A stretch of 64,000 nt of DNA from Spirosoma fluviale (GCF_900230225.1 NZ_OCNH01000007.1:124001-188000), one strand, 5' to 3'; positions 17,321-27,332 are shown, counted from the stretch's first letter. The notes: generated by a model not told the origin, from the letters alone. Program-made: numbers and translations.

Positions 17321-17959
17321 TCAGATCGTTAGTTCCTGCTCCTCTTTAAGATATAACCCGGAACGAAACACTTCGGCCAGTCCGAATAATAACAATCCAA
17401 TAAAAAAGCTGGCCGACAGTAAACCCCATAAACCATATCCTCCCTGCTCGAAAGCAACGTAGTGTTTTTTTAGCAACGCGATAACATCATCTTTAATCCA
17501 TAGCCAGCGTAATGGGTCAATTACCGTATCAAAAAGAAAAAGTCCTCCTAAAAGTCGGATACGAAATACATTGGCTGAACTGAACACATTCACGGTACCC
17601 ACACTGTCCATAATCTGCTTTACCTGATGCAACATCAGGGTAATCAACATGGCACCCAAAAAATACCAGCCGGTGATTTTCCAGTACAAACCGGCATTTT
17701 CTTCAATAAACGGCCGGTTAAAATAAATAAAACTCAGCGATGTCTGGAAGGAACTCTTAGCCGTAACCACAAAGCCCTTGTCCCCATAAACAACTTCTTC
17801 GCCCAAGCGTACAGGTACTGTAGTAAATAACTTGTACTGCTCAATCGGCCAAAAATAGAGGTATACCATGACGAACAACCCGGATACAATCAGACACAGG
17901 CATGCATAATAGATAAATGCCACAACAACCTTCAACGGTTTGATATAAGGTGAATACAT
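17321..17959 (-). CDS. DUF2975 family membrane protein
   Basis: 212 residues from the ATG at 17959. The frame is open to 18016, but that extension would be coded by the AT-rich palindromic operator, so I prefer the inner start. There are four hydrophobic segments, and the protein ends in the family signature LLLFGLAEVFRSGLYLKEEQ. DUF2975 proteins are of unknown function and are nearly always encoded with a small XRE regulator, as here. A role in sensing the membrane state or regulating the partner repressor is only a guess. Confidence 0.85.
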   Translation of the reverse strand: MYSPYIKPLKVVVAFIYYACLCLIVSGLFVMVYLYFWPIEQYKLFTTVPVRLGEEVVYGDKGFVVTAKSSFQTSLSFIYFNRPFIEENAGLYWKITGWYFLGAMLITLMLHQVKQIMDSVGTVNVFSSANVFRIRLLGGLFLFDTVIDPLRWLWIKDDVIALLKKHYVAFEQGGYGLWGLLSASFFIGLLLFGLAEVFRSGLYLKEEQELTI

Positions 17960-17987
17960 AGAGGTAAAGGATCTAAATACACTCAAA

Positions 17988-18030
17988 TTTATCAATAAAT
18001 ATTTATTGATAAACAATAAATATTTATTGA
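17988..18030. promoter_or_regulatory. Tandem palindromic operator of the DUF2975-HTH operon
   Basis: A perfect 26-bp palindrome (17988-18013, centre 18000/18001) is followed by a second copy of its 16-bp core (18014-18029, centre 18021/18022). The centres are exactly 21 bp apart, about two helical turns, so two repressor dimers would sit on the same face of the helix. It lies just upstream of the DUF2975 start at 17959. I infer that the XRE protein of the operon binds it. The remaining bases up to 18299 hold no gene that I can support. Confidence 0.65.
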
Positions 18031-18299
18031 TAAATTAAAATATAGAACGTGATTTTTGGGAATCTATGCTGTGTATTTGTAGGGTACGGGTATAATTGTA
18101 ATTTTGACCGATAAACATGGTAAACGTGTAAACCTGTTGATGATGTGATTTTGTCAGGTATTGAGTACCCTAAATAGCTACACAATTTAGCTAATGATTT
18201 AATCATCAAGGCTTTTACTGTATTCACAAAATAATTTTCTTTTTTGCACCGTAACGTTCTTCGTTACTTCATAACTAATACCCGTTTAGTAAACATACG

Positions 18300-20057
18300 A
18301 TGACAACTTCTCTCGACTCCTCGACTCAGCAACGCGTTGACCAGTGGCTTGGTGGTAATTATGATGCCGCTAGTAAAGAATCCATACAACACCTTATCGA
18401 CTCGGGCAATATTACCGAACTGACAGACTCCTTCTACCGCGACCTCGAATTTGGCACCGGTGGCCTACGGGGCGTTTTGGGTGTTGGCTCAAACCGCATG
18501 AACCGCTACACGGTTGGTGCCGCTACGCAGGGTCTTTCCAATTACATCAATGCGGCTTTTCCGGGCCAGGACATTAGCGTGGCCATTGCCCACGACAGTC
18601 GCCGGATGAGCCCTGAATTTGCGCGTTTAGTAGCCGATATTTTTTCGGCCAACGGCATTAAGGTATACCTGTTCAGCAGCCTGCGCCCAACCCCCGAGTT
18701 GTCGTTTGCCATTCGGCAGTTGGGCTGCCAGAGCGGTATTGTGGTAACGGCCTCTCACAACCCACCTGAGTATAACGGCTATAAAGTGTACTGGAACGAT
18801 GGTGGTCAGGTGGTTTCTCCCCACGACAAAGCCATTATTGCCGAGGTGAGCAAGATTACCTCCGTTGATGATATCAAATTTGACGGAATTCCCGAGCGGA
18901 TTCAGCTGATCGACGAAGAAATTGACGCCCCGTACGTTGAGCGCGTTAAATCCAATGCCGTAAATCCGGATGTGATCAAGCGGCAGGCGAATCTGAATAT
19001 TGTCTATACGCCTATTCACGGAACGGGTATCACGCTCGTGCCCCGCGTTCTGGATGCGCTGGGCTTTACTAATGTCCACATCGTGGAGGAACAAGCGACA
19101 CCCGATGGCAACTTCCCAACGGTGAAATCGCCCAACCCCGAAGAACGGGCCGCCATGCAACTGGCCCTCGACTTGGCCAATAAACTCAACGCCGACCTCG
19201 TAATGGCTACTGACCCCGACGCCGACCGTGTAGGCGCCGGAGCCCGCAACCACCACGGCGAATTTGAGTTGCTGAACGGCAACCAGATGGCCAGCCTGAT
19301 TATTTATTACCTCCTCAACGCCTGGAAAGATGCGGGTAAACTGACGGGTAAAGAGTTTGTTGCCAAAACCATCGTGACTACCGACCTCATCGACAAGATG
19401 TGCGAACGCTACGGGGTCAACTGCTACAATACGCTCACGGGCTTCAAATACATTGCCGAGGTTATTCGTGAACTGGAAGGCAAAGAGCAATTCATTGGTG
19501 GTGGCGAGGAAAGCTACGGCTACCTCATTGGTGATTTCGTGCGCGACAAAGATGCCATTGCTTCCTGCGCCATTATTGCCGAACTGACAGCCTACGCCAA
19601 AGATCAGGGCAAAAGCCTGTTCGATATGCTGATGGCCATGTATCAGGAGAATGGTTTCTACTACGAAGCGTTGGTTTCGCTGACCAAAAAAGGAAAATCG
19701 GGTGCCGAAGAAATTCAGCAGATGATGGCCGACTTCCGGGCCAATCCCCCAAAATCCATTGCCGGTTCAGCCGTTGTTCGGGTAGATGACTACAAAGCCC
19801 TGACCCGTCTTGATCCATCAACGGGTCAGACATCCGTCATTGAATCGGGGAAAATGGGTATCGAACCCTCGAACGTACTCCAATTCTTCACGGAAGATGG
19901 CACGAAAATCTCCGCACGTCCGTCGGGAACCGAGCCAAAAATCAAGTTCTACGTAAGCGTAGTAGAGCCGCTCGAAAGCAAAGAAGCCTTCGATGATACC
20001 TATGCCCAACTGAAAGCAAAAGTGCAGCGCGTCATTGACGACCTGAATTTAAATTAA
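18300..20057 (+). CDS. Phosphohexomutase (phosphoglucomutase/phosphomannomutase)
   Basis: 585 residues of the alpha-D-phosphohexomutase family. The phospho-serine loop TASHNPPEYNGYK, the metal loop DPDADRVGAG, the sugar loop GGEESYGYLIGD and the phosphate-binding loop RPSGTEPKIKFY appear in order. The enzyme moves phosphate between carbons 1 and 6 of glucose or mannose, feeding glycogen, cell-envelope sugars and glycolysis. The length and the GGEESYGY loop fit the long bacterial PGM/PMM type. It is monocistronic: a 34-base perfect palindrome with a T tract follows 28 bases after the stop codon. Confidence 0.92.
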   Translation: MTTSLDSSTQQRVDQWLGGNYDAASKESIQHLIDSGNITELTDSFYRDLEFGTGGLRGVLGVGSNRMNRYTVGAATQGLSNYINAAFPGQDISVAIAHDSRRMSPEFARLVADIFSANGIKVYLFSSLRPTPELSFAIRQLGCQSGIVVTASHNPPEYNGYKVYWNDGGQVVSPHDKAIIAEVSKITSVDDIKFDGIPERIQLIDEEIDAPYVERVKSNAVNPDVIKRQANLNIVYTPIHGTGITLVPRVLDALGFTNVHIVEEQATPDGNFPTVKSPNPEERAAMQLALDLANKLNADLVMATDPDADRVGAGARNHHGEFELLNGNQMASLIIYYLLNAWKDAGKLTGKEFVAKTIVTTDLIDKMCERYGVNCYNTLTGFKYIAEVIRELEGKEQFIGGGEESYGYLIGDFVRDKDAIASCAIIAELTAYAKDQGKSLFDMLMAMYQENGFYYEALVSLTKKGKSGAEEIQQMMADFRANPPKSIAGSAVVRVDDYKALTRLDPSTGQTSVIESGKMGIEPSNVLQFFTEDGTKISARPSGTEPKIKFYVSVVEPLESKEAFDDTYAQLKAKVQRVIDDLNLN

Positions 20058-20085
20058 GTAATTAATACCAATACCTATAGCGGTT

Positions 20086-20122
20086 AAAAAGCCCTGAAAG
20101 ACGTCTTTCAGGGCTTTTTTGG
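20086..20122 (+). terminator. Rho-independent terminator, perfect palindrome
   Basis: Perfect 17-bp arms meeting without a loop (20086-20102 and 20103-20119), ending in a run of six T. Confidence 0.9.
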
Positions 20123-20195
20123 CATTATTCCCATTCCAAACAAAATATTTCTCATTCTATATATTAAAATACAATTAAAACTATCTTTTTTGTAT

Positions 20196-20211
20196 TGAGT
20201 ATAAATACTCA
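20196..20211. promoter_or_regulatory. Palindrome upstream of SusC-like gene
   Basis: A perfect 16-bp inverted repeat (7-bp arms around AA) lies 30 bases before the SusC-like start, in an AT-rich promoter region. It could be an operator, but no cognate regulator gene is adjacent. Confidence 0.35.
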
Positions 20212-20240
20212 GCAAACTAATCTAATCTAATTATAAAACT

Positions 20241-23200
20241 ATGAAAATTGCGTACCCAAAAGTGTACCGCATACCCCTGCTTCTCTTGATAAGCTGGTTC
20301 GTTTGCGTAGGGACTGTTATGGCTCAGGATCGCCGAATTACCGGCCGAATCACGGACGGTTCTGAAAATAGTCCGCTCCCTGGTGCCAACGTTGTCATTA
20401 AGGGAACCCAAACCGGCATGGTAACCGATGCCAATGGGCAATACACGATCCTGGTTCCCTCCGGACGCAATGTGCTGACCATATCAGCCATCGGATTTGC
20501 TGCCTAGGAGGTTACCATTGGTAACAAAAGCGAAGTGAACGTCGCGCTGGTCGCCGACATTAAAACCCTGAATGAAGTGGTTGTAACAGGGTACGGTGCT
20601 CAGTCTAAACGGGACATTACCGGAGCCATCGCCACCGTAAGCACAAGGGAGTTATTATCAGTACCGGCTACCAACGTGGCGCAGGCCCTTCAGGGTCACG
20701 TGGCGGGCGTATCGGTCGGCAACGAAAACTCGCCCGGTGGTGGAGTTATCGTTCGTATCAGGGGCTTTGGAACGCTGAACGACAACTCACCTCTGTATAT
20801 CATTGACGGAGTACCTACCAAGGGAAACCTGAACACCATCAACCAAAACGACATTGAGTCGTTGCAGGTGCTGAAAGATGCGGCTGCGGCTTCACAATAC
20901 GGTGCCCGAGCCGGTAATGGTGTGGTTATTATCACGACAAAAAAAGGGAAAGCCGGTAAACCCAAACTAACCTACGACGCGTACTACGGTGTGCAACAAC
21001 GTGGTAAACTCCTCGATCTGCTCAACACCCAGCAGTACGCTGACCTCTGGTGGGAATCGCGCATCAACTCGGGTGTCCTGGTCAATGGAAACCCGCGTAA
21101 TGCTCAGTTTGGTAATGGCCCCCGCCCGGTCATACCCGACTATATTTTCCCGGATGGTGCCATGAACGGCGATCCACGGGTTGACCCCGCTAACTATTCG
21201 ACCGACATTGACGCGGCCGATTTTCGCCGGAGTAAGTGGCTAATTACCAAAGCCAACAAAGAAGGCACGAACTGGATGGAGGAAATTTTCAACCCTGCTC
21301 CTATTCAAAATCACCAGTTGGGGGTTTCGGGGGGTACGGAAGGTGGTCGTTACGCCATTTCCCTCAACTACTTCAACCAGGAAGGTATCATGAAGTACAC
21401 GGGTTACAAACGGTATTCGGCCCGCGCCAACACCGAGTTTAACATCAATAAACGTGTCCGTATTGGCGAGAACATTCAGGTGGCTTATGCCGAACGTATT
21501 GGTGGTCCTTTTTCTACCCGTGGTATTGCCAGCAATCAGAGTGAGAGCAACGCCGTTTCGTTCGCTTACCGGATGCAGCCGATCGTTCCGGTTTATGACA
21601 TTGCCGGAAACTTTGCCGGTACCAAAGGCGGTGACCTCGACAATGCCCGTAACCCGGTATCCGATCTGTACCGCAACCGAACGAACATCAACAAAGAAAT
21701 CCGGTTGTTTGGTAATGCCTACGCCGAAGTCGACCTGGCCAAAAACCTGACGGCCCGTACCAGTTTCGGTATTGACTACAACCTGTTCAACGTTCGCGTG
21801 TACACGCCACGCGATTTCGAATCGTCAGAGTCGGCCGGTACCAACCAGTTGCAAACCCGTAATGATTACGAAGGTACCTGGACCTGGACCAATACTCTGA
21901 ACTACAAAACGACCTTATTCGATAAACTTCGGTTGAGCGCCATTCTGGGGACTGAGTCGATCAGAAACTACTACGAATTTGTAAACGCTGTTCGTAGCCG
22001 ATTTGCATCTGACGACATTAACAATCAGTATCTGGCTGCCGGTAATGCGGGTACACAGACCAACGATGGTAGCGCAACATACTGGCGCTTAGCCTCTGAG
22101 TTTGCCGTCGCGAACCTGTCGTTCGATGAAAAATACCTGCTGAGCGGAACATTGCGTCGGGACCGGTCTTCGCGTTTTGCGCCCGATTTCCGCATCGCTT
22201 ATTTCCCGGCGGTTTCGGCAGGCTGGCGCATTTCGGAAGAAAATTTCCTGAAAAATACCGCATCGGGCTGGCTCAGCGACCTGAAACTTCGCGCCAGCTG
22301 GGGCCAAACGGGTAACCAGGAAATTGGCAATTTCAACCCCTATACATTCTACGGTACCAGCCCCGCCAACAGCTTTTACGACCTGAACGGCTCTCGTACG
22401 TCGGCGCTACAGGGCTATGACCTTTTCCAGTTTGGTAATGCACAGGCCAAGTGGGAAACCACAACCCAAACCGACTTTGGCTTCGATGCTTCGCTGTTGA
22501 AAGGTAAGGTCGATGTCAACTTCGACTGGTTCAACCGCGTCACGACTGATGCGCTCTTCCCGGTCGAGTTGCCCTTTACGGCCGGTAACGCCACTAATCC
22601 CTTCCGAAATATTGCTTCGTTCCGCAACCGGGGGGTTGAACTCAACCTGTCGTATAACGGCAAAGCGTTGAACAATGAACTGACCTACACGCTGTCCGGT
22701 AACATCTCCACCTACCGGAATACGGTACTGACCACCAATGGCGACCCCAATACCCAATATTTTGGTTTCGCTACCCGTCTGCCTGCCATGACCGTCACCC
22801 AAGAGGGCTACCCAATTTCGGCGTTTTACGGCTACACCATTGATGGCATCAATAACACACCGGAGCAGGCGGCATCCGGCCCCATCTGGAGAGGTTATAA
22901 TAATGTAGTTACCTATCGTCAGGCCAACGGTACCGGCGTTGTGGGTGCGGGTACGTTCCGATATCGCGATCTTAACGGCGACGGGCTCATTACCCCGGCC
23001 GACCGGGGTATTATTGGCTCGCCCCACCCTGATTTTAGCTATGGCTTGAATATAAACGTCAACTACAAAAACTTTGGCCTTCAACTGTTTGGGCAGGGTG
23101 TTCAGGGTAACCAGTTGTTCAACTACGTTCGCTACTGGACCGACTTCCCAACGTTTGGCGGCAACCGCAGCCTTCGCATGTACGAGCAGTCGTGGCGACC

Positions 23201-23579
23201 CGGTGCAGATAACTCCAATGCTATGCTCCCCATCGTGCGGGCTGCCGACAACGTAAGTTCGGTTCCTTCGACCTATTACCTGGAATCCGGTTCGTATCTG
23301 CGTATGCGCAACATTCAGTTATCATACAACCTGCCGCGTACGCTGATGAACAAGATGGGAATGAGTGCCGCTCAAGTGTACATTCAGGGACAGAACCTGT
23401 TTACCATCACCAAATACACGGGTATGGACCCTGAAATTAACGTGCGTAACTCGCAGGGGGCTGTTTCGGGTAATACCGGTACGACAGCGGGCCAGAACCA
23501 GGATCGCCAGATTGGTGTGGACGAAGGCTTGTATCCAGTGGCCAGAACGGTGCTGGTTGGTCTGAGCTTAAGTTTTTAA
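20241..23579 (+). pseudogene. SusC-like TonB-dependent receptor interrupted by an in-frame amber codon
   Basis: The gene reads 1112 positions in a single frame, broken only by TAG at 20505-20507. Before it come a signal peptide (to VMAQD) and a carboxypeptidase-like beta-sandwich (ITGRITDGSENSPLPGANVV). After it come the TonB-box-like NEVVVTGYGAQSKRDITGAI, a plug domain (PLYIIDGVP, DAAAASQYGARAGNGVVIIT) and a full beta-barrel ending LVGLSLSF. SusC proteins import glycans or peptides through the outer membrane together with a SusD lipoprotein, which is encoded next. The context SAIGFAA-stop-EVTIGN points to a CAG-to-TAG change (Gln). A GTG at 20535 could restart translation, but the product would lack a signal peptide. 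Otherwise the frame is intact, so the lesion is recent, suppressed, or a sequencing error. Confidence 0.85.
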
Positions 23580-23672
23580 TTTCAGAAAATTCACAATGTA
23601 AGCCAGGATGATTGATTGCACCTTACGGGGACTGTTTATTCCATTACATTATTTGTCATACATTATTTTCTA

Positions 23673-25385
23673 ATGAAAAAGACACTCATAACTTCTGCAT
23701 TACTGACAGCCTTATTGGTTACAGGCTGCAAAGATTCATTTCTGGACGTAAAGCCACCCGCTGTCTTCGACGAAAGCGGTTTACAAAACCGGGCGGGCGT
23801 CAATTTCCTCCTCGTTGGTGCTTATTCACTGATGGATGGTTCGGGATCGGGCGCAACTTCCTGGCATGGCTCGGCCGACAACTGGATTTACGGCACTGTA
23901 GCGGCCGACGATGCCTACAAAGGCTCTACATCAGGCGACCAACCGGAAATCACGTTTATCGAGATCAAGAACATCCTGTCCGATAACTCACACTTCCGGG
24001 GCAAGTGGCGCACCGTTTACGATGGCGTTGCCCGTTCGAATGACGTTTTACGCGTTGTCGACAAAGCCGCTGACCTCACCGATGCCGAGAAAGTACAGAT
24101 TCGGGCGCAGGCTCGCTTCCTGCGTGGCTGGTATCATTTCGAAGCAAAACGGATGTTTAATATGGTGCCGTATCTGGACGAAAAAACGTACAATCCCGAA
24201 GATCCGAACAGCACCAAAATCCCGAATGACAAAGACATCTGGCCCAGTATTGAAGCGGATTTCAAGTTTGCCTACGATAACCTGCCCAGCAGCCAGTCTC
24301 AGCCTGGCCGGGCTACCAAATGGGCCGCTGCTGCTTCGCTCGCTAAAGCTGAAATGTATCAGAAGAACTGGGCCGATGCCAAGGTCTTGCTAACGGCCAT
24401 TGTCAATAGTGGCCGTTACAGGCTGATGGAGCGCTATCACGATAATTTCCGCGCTTCCATGAACAACAACGCTGAGTCAATTCTGGAAGCGCAAAACTCG
24501 GTGAACGATGGTGCTGGTGGGGGCGAAAATGGCAACAATGGCGCTACGCTGAACTATCCTTATGCCGGGCCAACCACCTGCTGCGGTTTCTTTCAGCCTT
24601 CACAGAATTTGGTCAATGCGTATAAAACCAATGCCAATGGTTTACCCCTGCTGACCAACTTCAACGACTCGGACGTAACGAGCGACCAAGGAGTAGAAGG
24701 AAATCAGCCCTTTACGGCATTTACCGGTAATCTGGACCCTCGTTTAGACTGGACGGTTGGCCGCCGGGATATTCCTTTTCTGGACTGGGGCCCAATGCCG
24801 GGTAAACCCTGGGTTCGCGATCAGGGCAACGGGGGGCCGTACATAGCTAAAAAACACCTGTTCTATCGCTCGGATGTGGGCACGAACACCTTTGCCAACA
24901 ACACCCGTCAGAACGCCAACAACACCCGCCTGATTCGATACGCACATGTGTTGCTTATGCTGGCCGAATGCGAAATTGAACTGAGTAATCTGGAACCCGC
25001 CCGCGCCCTCGTCAATCAGGTTCGGAGACGGGCAGCGAACCCCGACGGATTTGCAAAAAAAGCGGATGGTACGAATGCGGCCAATTACGTCATCAATGAG
25101 TATACGACTACCTGGACCGATGCCACCGTAGCACGTAACGCCCTCCGGTTCGAGACTCGCCTGGAGCTGGCGCTCGAAGGCCATCGCTTCTTTGATCTCG
25201 TTCGATGGGGCATTGCCGATCAGGTGCTAAATGCTTACATGCAGCGAGAAGCCCGGTTACGCCCTTATTTCACCGGAGCTACTTTCGTAAAAGGTAAGCA
25301 TGAGTACTACCCTATCCCGCTTCTTGAAATTACAAACAGCGCAATTAACGGTAAACCCGTACTCAAGCAGAACCCAAATTATTAA
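23673..25385 (+). CDS. SusD/RagB family nutrient-binding outer-membrane lipoprotein
   Basis: 570 residues from the ATG at 23673. The lipoprotein signal has its lipobox LVTGC with Cys19. Features of the family include the N-terminal KDSFLDVKPP, the TPR-like helices with RAQARFLRGWYHFEAKRMF, and the C-terminal region LRFETRLELALEGHRFFDLV followed by RWG and a KHEYYPIPLLEI block. SusD proteins cap the SusC channel and bind the ligand at the cell surface. The substrate cannot be predicted, since no glycosidase or peptidase gene is in the same unit. The gene follows the amber-containing SusC gene after 93 bases and ends in a 17-bp-arm hairpin. Confidence 0.92.
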   Translation: MKKTLITSALLTALLVTGCKDSFLDVKPPAVFDESGLQNRAGVNFLLVGAYSLMDGSGSGATSWHGSADNWIYGTVAADDAYKGSTSGDQPEITFIEIKNILSDNSHFRGKWRTVYDGVARSNDVLRVVDKAADLTDAEKVQIRAQARFLRGWYHFEAKRMFNMVPYLDEKTYNPEDPNSTKIPNDKDIWPSIEADFKFAYDNLPSSQSQPGRATKWAAAASLAKAEMYQKNWADAKVLLTAIVNSGRYRLMERYHDNFRASMNNNAESILEAQNSVNDGAGGGENGNNGATLNYPYAGPTTCCGFFQPSQNLVNAYKTNANGLPLLTNFNDSDVTSDQGVEGNQPFTAFTGNLDPRLDWTVGRRDIPFLDWGPMPGKPWVRDQGNGGPYIAKKHLFYRSDVGTNTFANNTRQNANNTRLIRYAHVLLMLAECEIELSNLEPARALVNQVRRRAANPDGFAKKADGTNAANYVINEYTTTWTDATVARNALRFETRLELALEGHRFFDLVRWGIADQVLNAYMQREARLRPYFTGATFVKGKHEYYPIPLLEITNSAINGKPVLKQNPNY

Positions 25386-25446
25386 GCGCTGAAGAATGGA
25401 CACTGCCCCTTTCTTTATTGGCTAAAACCAGAAATATTAGAGTTTG

Positions 25447-25490
25447 GGTGGTCGAACCGTAAGTATAGCTTACGGTTCGACCACCTTTTT
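25447..25490. terminator. Rho-independent terminator after SusD gene
   Basis: Perfect 17-bp arms (25447-25463 and 25469-25485), a 5-base loop and a T tract. Confidence 0.9.
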
Positions 25491-25555
25491 AGTCTAAACC
25501 CGTCGACTTGTCATTCGTCAACCCGCGTGAGTCAAATAGACCGCCCAAAAATTTC

Positions 25556-25563
25556 TATCTTTG
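25556..25563 (+). promoter_or_regulatory. Bacteroidota -7 promoter box of tsaE
   Basis: TATCTTTG matches the TAnnTTTG box used by the primary sigma factor of Bacteroidota and lies 24 bases before the tsaE start codon. No clear -33 TTG element was seen at normal spacing. Confidence 0.5.
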
Positions 25564-25587
25564 TAGGCTATTGGCAAAAAAACGCCC

Positions 25588-26010
25588 ATGATTCTGCACG
25601 CTGACCACCTTGACGAAATTGACACAACGGCTCGCCAGCTCCTGGCAGAGGGTAGACACCAATCCGTTTGGTTATTTGAAGGAGACATGGGTGCCGGTAA
25701 AACAACGCTCATTAAAGCGATCTGTCGGGTGCTGGGGGTACTAAGTATCGTTCAGAGTCCAACATTTTCCATTGTAAACGAGTATACTACACACGAAGGG
25801 CATTCGATTTATCATTTCGATTGCTACCGGCTCCGCAATGAGATGGAAGCGCTTGACATTGGCATCGAGGAGTACATGGATTCAGGAAATTATTGCTTTA
25901 TTGAGTGGCCGGAGCGAATTGCATCCCTCTGGCCTGCTACCTATTATCAGATCCACATTTCGGCAGATCCAGCCGGTCGCCGAACTGTGAAAACTGTGTT
26001 GGTTGAGTAG
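25588..26010 (+). CDS. tsaE: tRNA threonylcarbamoyladenosine biosynthesis ATPase TsaE
   Basis: 140 residues. The Walker A loop GDMGAGKTT lies at about 32-40 with the typical lead VWLFE. The family block SPTFSIVNEY follows, then HFDCYRLRNEMEALDIGIEE and the ending FIEWPERI. TsaE is the small ATPase that works with TsaB and TsaD to make the t6A base next to the anticodon of tRNAs reading ANN codons. It acts in the cytoplasm. tsaB and tsaD are not in the window. The TAG stop at 26008-26010 directly abuts a 70-base perfect palindrome. Confidence 0.93.
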   Translation: MILHADHLDEIDTTARQLLAEGRHQSVWLFEGDMGAGKTTLIKAICRVLGVLSIVQSPTFSIVNEYTTHEGHSIYHFDCYRLRNEMEALDIGIEEYMDSGNYCFIEWPERIASLWPATYYQIHISADPAGRRTVKTVLVE

Positions 26011-26080
26011 GTTATGGTATTCAGTTCATGGCCGTTGAGCCAGCGCGCTGGCTCAACGGCCATGAACTGAATACCATAAC
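26011..26080. repeat. 70-base perfect palindrome without a loop
   Basis: Bases 26011-26045 are exactly the reverse complement of 26046-26080; the centre is GCGC-like (CAGCG/CGCTG). It starts at the base after the tsaE stop and ends 31 bases before the ald start. There is no T tract. A short direct copy of its last 12 bases (TGAATACCATAA) follows at about 26082-26093. It may work as a terminator or RNA-stability hairpin, but this length without mismatch suggests recent origin or active upkeep. Confidence 0.85.
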
Positions 26081-26111
26081 CTGAATACCATAAACCGTAA
26101 ACTTTTTACAA

Positions 26112-27323
26112 GTGACTGGATTTGAGGAATTGGCCAAACAAACGGCCCTATACCCGAAAGAAGCGCCATTGGCCGTAAAGACGAATCGAAACAGTCTTCT
26201 TATTGGTCTACCTAAAGAGGTATCGCTTCAGGAAAATCGCATTGCACTCACACCCGAAGCGGTGTCTATACTGGTTCGTAATGGCCATAATGTGATCGTG
26301 GAGCAGGGCGCGGGCGAGAAAGCCAAGTTCTCGGATACGGAATATAGCGAAGCCGGTGCCCAAATTGCCCGCTCTCCTAAAGAGGTATACGAAGCCAACC
26401 TGATCCTTAAAGTCGAACCGCTCGTCGATGATGAATTTGAGCATGTTCAATCGGGAAGTACGGTTATTTCGGCGTTGAACCTGCCGGTTCATGACCGATC
26501 TTATTTCGAAAAAATAAACAGTAAAAACCTCACTTCGTTCGGGTACGAATTCATTGAAGATCAAGGCGGTAACTTACCCGTAATTCGCTCCATGAGCGAA
26601 ATAGCAGGCAGTACGGTCATGCTCATTGCCGGCGAATACCTCAGCAATGCCGACAATGGCCGGGGCATTATTCTGGGTGGAATAACCGGCGTCCCCCCCA
26701 CGAAAGTGGTCATGCTCGGTGCTGGAACGGTTACCGAATACGCCGTTCGAACTGCGCTGGGTATGGGTGCCGACATAAAGGTATTTGATAAACATTTGTA
26801 TAAACTCCAACGGCTCAAATACGCCGTTGGCCAGCATGTGTACACCTCAATCATAGATTCCGATACGCTGGCCGAAGCCATTCAGCGGGCCGATGTCGTG
26901 ATTGGTGCCATGCGCGCCGATGATGCAATGAGTCCCGTGGTTGTTACGGAAGAGATGGTTGGCCGTATGAAACCGGATTCGGTTATCATCGACGTATCCA
27001 TTGATCAGGGAGGCAATTTCGAGACATCCCGTATGACAACCCATAAGCAGCCTACATTTAAGCACATGGGCATCATTCATTATTGCGTTCCAAACATTGC
27101 AGCCCGCGTAGCGTATACAGCTAGTATGGCGCTGAGTAACATATTTCTTCCGTTTCTGCTCGAAACGGGTACTACGGGTGGCATTGAGCAGATGATGTAC
27201 GCGAACCGTTGGTTTATGAAAGGTGTTTATACCCATAAAGGAACGCTCACCAATGCCTACATCGCCCGCAAATTCAATATGCGGTTTAAAGATCTTGACC
27301 TCTTGCTGGCCGCCCGATTTTAA
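26112..27323 (+). CDS. ald: Alanine dehydrogenase
   Basis: 403 residues from a GTG start. The AlaDH/PNT N-terminal domain (GLPKEVSLQENRIALTPEAV, then NGHNVIVEQGAGEKAKFSD) is followed by the NAD-binding domain (KVVMLGAGTVTEYAVRTALG). The end shows the family block ARVAYTASMALSNIFLPFLL. The enzyme interconverts L-alanine with pyruvate and ammonia using NAD. The N-terminal extension of about 30 residues before the usual start is typical for the longer Bacteroidota form. It is flanked by unrelated core genes, and the promoter may overlap the palindrome upstream. A purine-rich inverted repeat follows the stop. Confidence 0.9.
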   Translation: MTGFEELAKQTALYPKEAPLAVKTNRNSLLIGLPKEVSLQENRIALTPEAVSILVRNGHNVIVEQGAGEKAKFSDTEYSEAGAQIARSPKEVYEANLILKVEPLVDDEFEHVQSGSTVISALNLPVHDRSYFEKINSKNLTSFGYEFIEDQGGNLPVIRSMSEIAGSTVMLIAGEYLSNADNGRGIILGGITGVPPTKVVMLGAGTVTEYAVRTALGMGADIKVFDKHLYKLQRLKYAVGQHVYTSIIDSDTLAEAIQRADVVIGAMRADDAMSPVVVTEEMVGRMKPDSVIIDVSIDQGGNFETSRMTTHKQPTFKHMGIIHYCVPNIAARVAYTASMALSNIFLPFLLETGTTGGIEQMMYANRWFMKGVYTHKGTLTNAYIARKFNMRFKDLDLLLAARF

Positions 27324-27332
27324 AAACAGTAA

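Noticed and set aside
17960-18016. Longer DUF2975 start
   Set aside because: The extra 19 codons would be coded by the palindromic operator.
18024-18227. 67-residue minus-strand frame upstream of the phosphohexomutase
   Set aside because: Lies in the AT-rich promoter and operator area, has no family features and would overlap the tandem palindrome. Chance frame is more likely.
18627-19490. Long (287-codon) open frame antisense to the phosphohexomutase gene
   Set aside because: It mirrors a well-supported enzyme with all motifs in place. Long antisense frames are expected from the codon bias; no signal of its own was seen.
20505-20507. Programmed recoding of the SusC stop codon (selenocysteine or pyrrolysine)
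   Set aside because: The codon is TAG, not TGA, so selD nearby is irrelevant. No pyrrolysine genes are in view and the context points to a simple Gln codon change.
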